Assembly: GCF_000712295.1 (NCBI RefSeq) | Contig: NZ_JMKI01000034.1 | Span: 144-53,615, forward strand | DNA: 53,472 nt | Reading direction: 5' to 3' | Source of the DNA: Synergistes jonesii | GTDB lineage: Bacteria; Synergistota; Synergistia; Synergistales; Synergistaceae | Shown here: piece by piece, positions 50,376-53,472 of the stretch | Numbering within the stretch: the stretch's first letter is position 1 | Layout of the letters: every line of letters starts with the position of its first letter | Notes under the pieces: generated by a model | Databases searched by the model: none | The model's input: only the letters and a program-made list of their open reading frames with translations | What the model was told of the DNA's origin: nothing | Made by a program: the position numbers and the translations under genes

Positions 50376-51770
50376 CTATGCCTTTTTACGCTTTTGAAAA
50401 ATGCAAAGAACTAAGATGGAGCAGATAACCGCGGGCAGCACGGACGGATACGTTACGGCAAAGCCCCAGCCACGCTTTTTCAGTATCTCCATCGCTATTG
50501 TCACCACACCGCCAGTTATCATAGAGCAAAGGCCGCCAAATTTTGTCACCCTCTCCGGGCAAATAACTGCGGCCACCAATGCCGGCGATATCGCCGCGCC
50601 GTACATTGTGTAAGCATACATCTGAAGGGCAAGAATATTCGGGAAATACATTATCATTACATATCCCAGAACAGCAAGCCCAAGGACGCATATCCTCGAC
50701 ACTTTCAGTAATTTTTCGGGTCCTGCTTCACGATTAAAATAACGTACGTAAAGATCGCTGCTGGTGTTTATACCGATCGAGAGCAAAAATGAGTTTGCCG
50801 TCGTTACGATAAAGGCGGCTACCGCAGCAACTGATATTCCGCCTATAAACACCGGCATTCCATGCTGAGCAAGATGGATGAATGCCTGTGCAGGCTTGAT
50901 ATCCGGATAGAGGGCACGTGAAGTGATTGCAGCAATGGAGACTACCACACCGATAAGCAGAGTCAACAGAGACCACCAGATGCCGCCCTTCATCGCCGTA
51001 TCTTCATCTTTAGCCGCAAAGAAACGCTGGTACATATTCTGGTCGCCCATCAGGTATACAAATGTCGGAAGGAAGAAACCGAGCACCTGTACGAAGGAAA
51101 GATTTCCAAAACCGAGATGCCCTTCAGGAAGGCGGGCTACTATTGATGAGAACCCGCCCGCATTGTAGACGGCAAGAGGCACGCCGATAAAAAGACCTAT
51201 CATTATCATCACGCAGCTGACAAAATCTGTGTACGCAACTGAATATAGCCCTCCGAAGAGAGAGGTTGCTATGATAACGACAAATGCGATTATTGTTCCC
51301 GTATTTACAGAGATTCCCAATGTCGACTGCAAGAGCGTTCCCACGCCGAGGAATTGGTACGCTACGACGCCGAGATAGGCGAGAAGAATTATTATCGTAG
51401 AGATGAAACGCGCCTCGGCGCCATAGACCTTTTCAATAACCTCCGGCACCGTCTGCGCATTCTGGCGACGAATCTTTTTTGATATGAAGGTGAGAACGAC
51501 CTGCCCTATAGGAGAGGCAAGGGAAAAGGCAATCGCAACGCCAAGGCCGAACTGATAGCCGAGCGAGTTTGCCCCGCCCATTACCGTGCCTGCACCCATC
51601 CATGTGGCTATCAATGTTCCGACAAGAACGTAGACGGGAAGGGAACGTCCGGCAACGGCATAGTCCTCCTGGTTTTTGATTCTCTTCGCAAAATAGACGC
51701 CCAATAGAGAAATAAGCGTAAGGTAAATTGCAACACAATAGAACGCAAAATTCGCATTCACATTTTCCAT
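50376..51770 (-). CDS. Sodium:solute symporter (SSS family)
   Basis: 464 aa, 12-13 helices. SSS signature segments: GRSLPVYVLVGTLIATWMGAGTVMGGA and the Na+-site region TTANSFLLSIGINTSSDLYVRYF. Imports an organic solute with sodium; family members take proline, pantothenate or sugars. It leads the operon, with the amidohydrolase after it. ATG 51770. Promoter at 51891-51919. Confidence 0.9.
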   Translation of the reverse strand: MENVNANFAFYCVAIYLTLISLLGVYFAKRIKNQEDYAVAGRSLPVYVLVGTLIATWMGAGTVMGGANSLGYQFGLGVAIAFSLASPIGQVVLTFISKKIRRQNAQTVPEVIEKVYGAEARFISTIIILLAYLGVVAYQFLGVGTLLQSTLGISVNTGTIIAFVVIIATSLFGGLYSVAYTDFVSCVMIMIGLFIGVPLAVYNAGGFSSIVARLPEGHLGFGNLSFVQVLGFFLPTFVYLMGDQNMYQRFFAAKDEDTAMKGGIWWSLLTLLIGVVVSIAAITSRALYPDIKPAQAFIHLAQHGMPVFIGGISVAAVAAFIVTTANSFLLSIGINTSSDLYVRYFNREAGPEKLLKVSRICVLGLAVLGYVMIMYFPNILALQMYAYTMYGAAISPALVAAVICPERVTKFGGLCSMITGGVVTIAMEILKKRGWGFAVTYPSVLPAVICSILVLCIFQKRKKA

Positions 51771-51875
51771 GACGGATACCTCCCATTGAATGTAATTTGA
51801 CTTGAAGAAAATAAACGCCAGATACTATCCCCCTTTCCTAAGAATCAAATACGACGCCCTATAATTCCTATATGA

Positions 51876-51887
51876 ACTACACATAGT
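51876..51887. promoter_or_regulatory. Candidate operator at the symporter promoter
   Basis: ACTA-CACA-TAGT, an imperfect palindrome lying just downstream of the -10 (51896-51891), i.e. at the transcription start. It may be bound by the adjacent GntR regulator. No second copy was found upstream of the regulator. Confidence 0.35.
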
Positions 51888-51890
51888 CGT

Positions 51891-51919
51891 ATATTATAAT
51901 TACTTAATATTCTTGTCAA
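51891..51919 (-). promoter_or_regulatory. Promoter of the symporter-amidohydrolase operon
   Basis: On the - strand TTGACA (51919-51914), 17 bp, TAATAT (51896-51891). TATAAT overlaps with a 15-bp spacer. About 120 bp upstream of the symporter ATG. Confidence 0.75.
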
Positions 51920-52170
51920 TAATTGGACTTTTTAGTTTATGCTTTAAGAGATATTAATTGACCTATTTCTGCTATTCAAAAAGCCGGATGGCGTCAAGAT
52001 GCGGTTTTTGCGCTAGGATAGCGCGCACGAGCACGGCACGGGGCATGAAATTTTATAATATTAATAAAGAAATTTTAGCATTTTTCTAATGGCAATTTGC
52101 CTACTATAATCCGCGCTGTCACAGAATATGCGAGGATGAATCCAAAGGCGTGTGATTCATGGCTTTGTAT
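51920..52170. other. Gene-free region before the group II intron
   Basis: No gene seen. Holds an AT-rich stretch and a hairpin ATGAATC (52136-52142) / GATTCAT (52154-52160), 10 bp before the intron's 5' end. Group II introns of class C prefer such stem-loops. Confidence 0.5.
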
Positions 52171-52709
52171 GTGCATCCGGCATGAATACACTCTAAAGGT
52201 TGAAAGTCCCCAGCCCACCCAGCATTGGGAAAGTAATAGCCGAATACCAAGGGTATCCACTGTGAGGTGAAGTCCGAAGAAAGGCGTAGGCAAATCTCTG
52301 CTCTGACAGACAATAATCACATCAGGCGGCCTGAGAGAGATAAGCCAGCATAACAGGACAAAGTCCAATAACTGCTCGGGATCTCAGGCGGTAAATGCGG
52401 CAGATATATAGAGTGAAATAGTACGTTCTTACCCAGAGAAGGTCTCATGGGCACGACTAATGCAAAAATGTCGGCCATAGCTGAAATAAGATCTGTCGTG
52501 AGAAGTCAGCCGAGCCCATAGTACCGGATGAACCATAGATCATTCAGTAAGGACAAACTTTATGGGGCGTCGTCCAATGAATGTGATTAAACACGGCAAT
52601 AAGGGCAGAAAATTTCACAATGAAAACTTCCCGTAAAAAGTATCTGCGGAACAGAAAGAATATGCTGGAGAGCCACCATCTTTTGCGTATTTCCTCAAAC
52701 CGACGGTAG
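52171..52709 (+). mobile_element. Group II intron, 5' part, cut off by IS256
   Basis: Starts at GTGCATCCGG (52171), close to the GTGYG group II intron 5' consensus. Later blocks fit the conserved ribozyme core: AAGGGTATCCACTGTGAGGTG, AAGAAAGGCGTAGGCAAATC, ACGTTCTTACCCAGAGAAGG, GAAGTCAGCCGAGCCCATAG just before the coding part. An arginine/lysine-rich short frame beginning MKTSRKKYLRNRKNMLESHH at about 52620 looks like the start of the reverse transcriptase. The sequence is interrupted at 52710 by the IS256 inverted repeat, so the RT and 3' domains are missing here. Identification is by pattern memory, not alignment. Confidence 0.7.
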
Positions 52710-52733
52710 TGTAACTTATTCTGTGTAAACCCC
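52710..52733. repeat. Terminal inverted repeat of the right IS256-family element
   Basis: TGTAACTTATTCTGTGTAAA then CCCC, matching 388-411 read inwards at 20 of 24 positions. It marks the end of the IS that disrupts the group II intron. Confidence 0.75.
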
Positions 52734-52807
52734 TTGCCCCTGGATCGATGTAAGACATCAAAGGGTTACCGTTACTGCTTCAGTATCACCATAATGACAT
52801 ACGCTAT

Positions 52808-52834
52808 CCGGGCTGTCAATGGACTGCAGCCCGG
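52808..52834 (+). terminator. Terminator-like hairpin inside the IS end
   Basis: CCGGGCTG (52808-52815) with CAGCCCGG (52827-52834), followed by ACTTTTCTT on the + strand. It would stop outside transcription entering the IS in the antisense direction; as its stem also reads on the - strand it may end the transposase mRNA. Confidence 0.55.
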
Positions 52835-52857
52835 ACTTTTCTTATAGGCGTTTAGGG

Positions 52858-53472
52858 CTATTCCAGATCTCCGGGTTCTATGCGTTCCTCAAAGTAAATG
52901 CACAGCTGTGACAGAATTTTACTCCAGTCCCTGTCCCTGCCGGTCCACTTTTCAGTGATGTCCATCGTCGCAAGATAAAGGAGCTTGAAAAGGGCGTCGT
53001 CTGAGGGGAAGATCGTACGTGTTTTTGTCACTTTCCTGAGCTGCCGGTTGTAGTTCTCGATCTGGTTTGTCGTATAGATCATCCGGCGCAGCTCATAGGG
53101 ATACTTGAAATAAGCGGATAACTGAGGCCAGTTGTTCCGCCAGCTCGCTACCGAAGACGGGTATTTCGAGCCCCACTTCTCTTCAAGTCTGTCAAGCCCT
53201 TCCTCGGCCTGCTCCAGTGTAGGAGCCTGATAGACACCCTTCAAATCATTCATAAAAGCCTTAATGTCCTTGTAAGAGACGAATTTTGTCGTGTAACGGA
53301 TCTGATGGACAATGCAGCGCTGGATTTCGGCCTTGGGATATACGGCGCTTATCGCATCTGCAAAGCCTGTCAGGCCGTCGACGGAGATAATGAAAATATC
53401 TTCGGTGCCGCGATTACGGATCTCGTTAAGGACACCGACCCAGTACTTGGCGCTCTCATCCGCCGACCCACA
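52858..53472 (-). CDS. IS256-family transposase, C-terminal part, cut by the window edge
   Basis: 205 codons open to the right end, beginning CGSADESAKYWVGVLNEI. It contains the catalytic segment FIISVDGLTGFADAI (second Asp of DDE), the IS256 signature RCIVHQIRYTTKFVSYKD, and the C-terminal region KYPYELRRMIYTTNQIENYN with the family C-terminal QIENYNRQLRK. The N-terminus lies beyond the window. Same strand and family as 1-323. Confidence 0.93.
   Translation of the reverse strand, partial: CGSADESAKYWVGVLNEIRNRGTEDIFIISVDGLTGFADAISAVYPKAEIQRCIVHQIRYTTKFVSYKDIKAFMNDLKGVYQAPTLEQAEEGLDRLEEKWGSKYPSSVASWRNNWPQLSAYFKYPYELRRMIYTTNQIENYNRQLRKVTKTRTIFPSDDALFKLLYLATMDITEKWTGRDRDWSKILSQLCIYFEERIEPGDLE

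Noticed and set aside
1-53472. CRISPR arrays, rRNA genes, replication origins
   Set aside because: No regularly spaced repeat array, rRNA signature or DnaA-box cluster was seen on reading.

Overview
The window reads as a chromosomal segment of an anaerobic, amino-acid or organic-acid fermenting bacterium with moderately high GC. A member of the Synergistota is my best guess, from an HndABCD-type [FeFe] hydrogenase next to citrate-lyase and aconitase-family genes and no respiratory genes. This is inference from gene content; no rRNA or other phylogenetic marker is present. Both ends lie inside IS256-family elements in the same orientation (N-terminal part at 1-323, C-terminal part at 52858-53472), so the segment may be an assembly contig broken at two copies of one IS.

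Layout. (1) 1-2230: IS256 fragment, a P4-type tyrosine integrase with nearby repeat sites, then tRNA-Thr and tRNA-Tyr. This is the edge of an element integrated at a tRNA. (2) 2231-3447: a gene-free stretch with hairpins, then a Sel1-repeat protein. (3) 3546-20960: a surface-glycan locus on the + strand. It holds RmlB, a tandem WecF-like glycosyltransferase with a large charged insertion, a GNAT acyltransferase, two ketoreductases, two KAS III-like ketosynthases, two acyl carrier proteins, an AMP-forming ligase, a membrane O-acyltransferase, a sugar aminotransferase, RmlA, RmlC, a second O-acyltransferase split at a G12 tract, and an NlpC/P60-like protein. (4) 21088-25694, - strand: two family-2 glycosyltransferases, a CDP-glycerol glycerophosphotransferase-like protein and an ABC exporter. 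(5) 25922-30387, - strand: hndABCD with a Rex-like operator at the promoter. (6) 30758-34697: EamA transporter, CoA-disulfide reductase/rhodanese fusion, and a MntA-HepT-XRE toxin-antitoxin trio. (7) 34880-44057, - strand: FadR-type regulator, HD-domain protein, two aconitase-family enzyme pairs, an isocitrate dehydrogenase-like protein and CitDEF. (8) 44588-48104: radical SAM/B12 protein, MFS transporter, amidohydrolase. (9) 48356-51770, - strand: a second GntR regulator, a metal-dependent amidohydrolase and a sodium/solute symporter. (10) 52171-52709: the 5' part of a group II intron, cut by the right-hand IS256.

Main hypothesis. Region 3 looks like a self-contained route to an N-acylated dTDP-4-amino-4,6-dideoxyhexose. 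RmlA and RmlB make the dTDP-4-keto-6-deoxy sugar, the DegT-type enzyme aminates it, and the GNAT protein acylates the amine. The WecF-like protein would then transfer the sugar. The acyl donor would come from a dedicated mini fatty-acid module (two ketosynthases, two ketoreductases, two ACPs, no dehydratase or enoyl reductase), which predicts a hydroxylated short acyl chain such as 3-hydroxybutyryl or 3,5-dihydroxyhexanoyl. The G12 tract suggests that O-acylation of the glycan is phase variable and off in this sequence.

The citrate-family operon (region 7) could run isocitrate dehydrogenase, aconitase and citrate lyase in series. Its second hydratase pair has an altered active-site motif and may act on another substrate. 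The hydrogenase operon would dispose of NADH-derived electrons, consistent with control by Rex.
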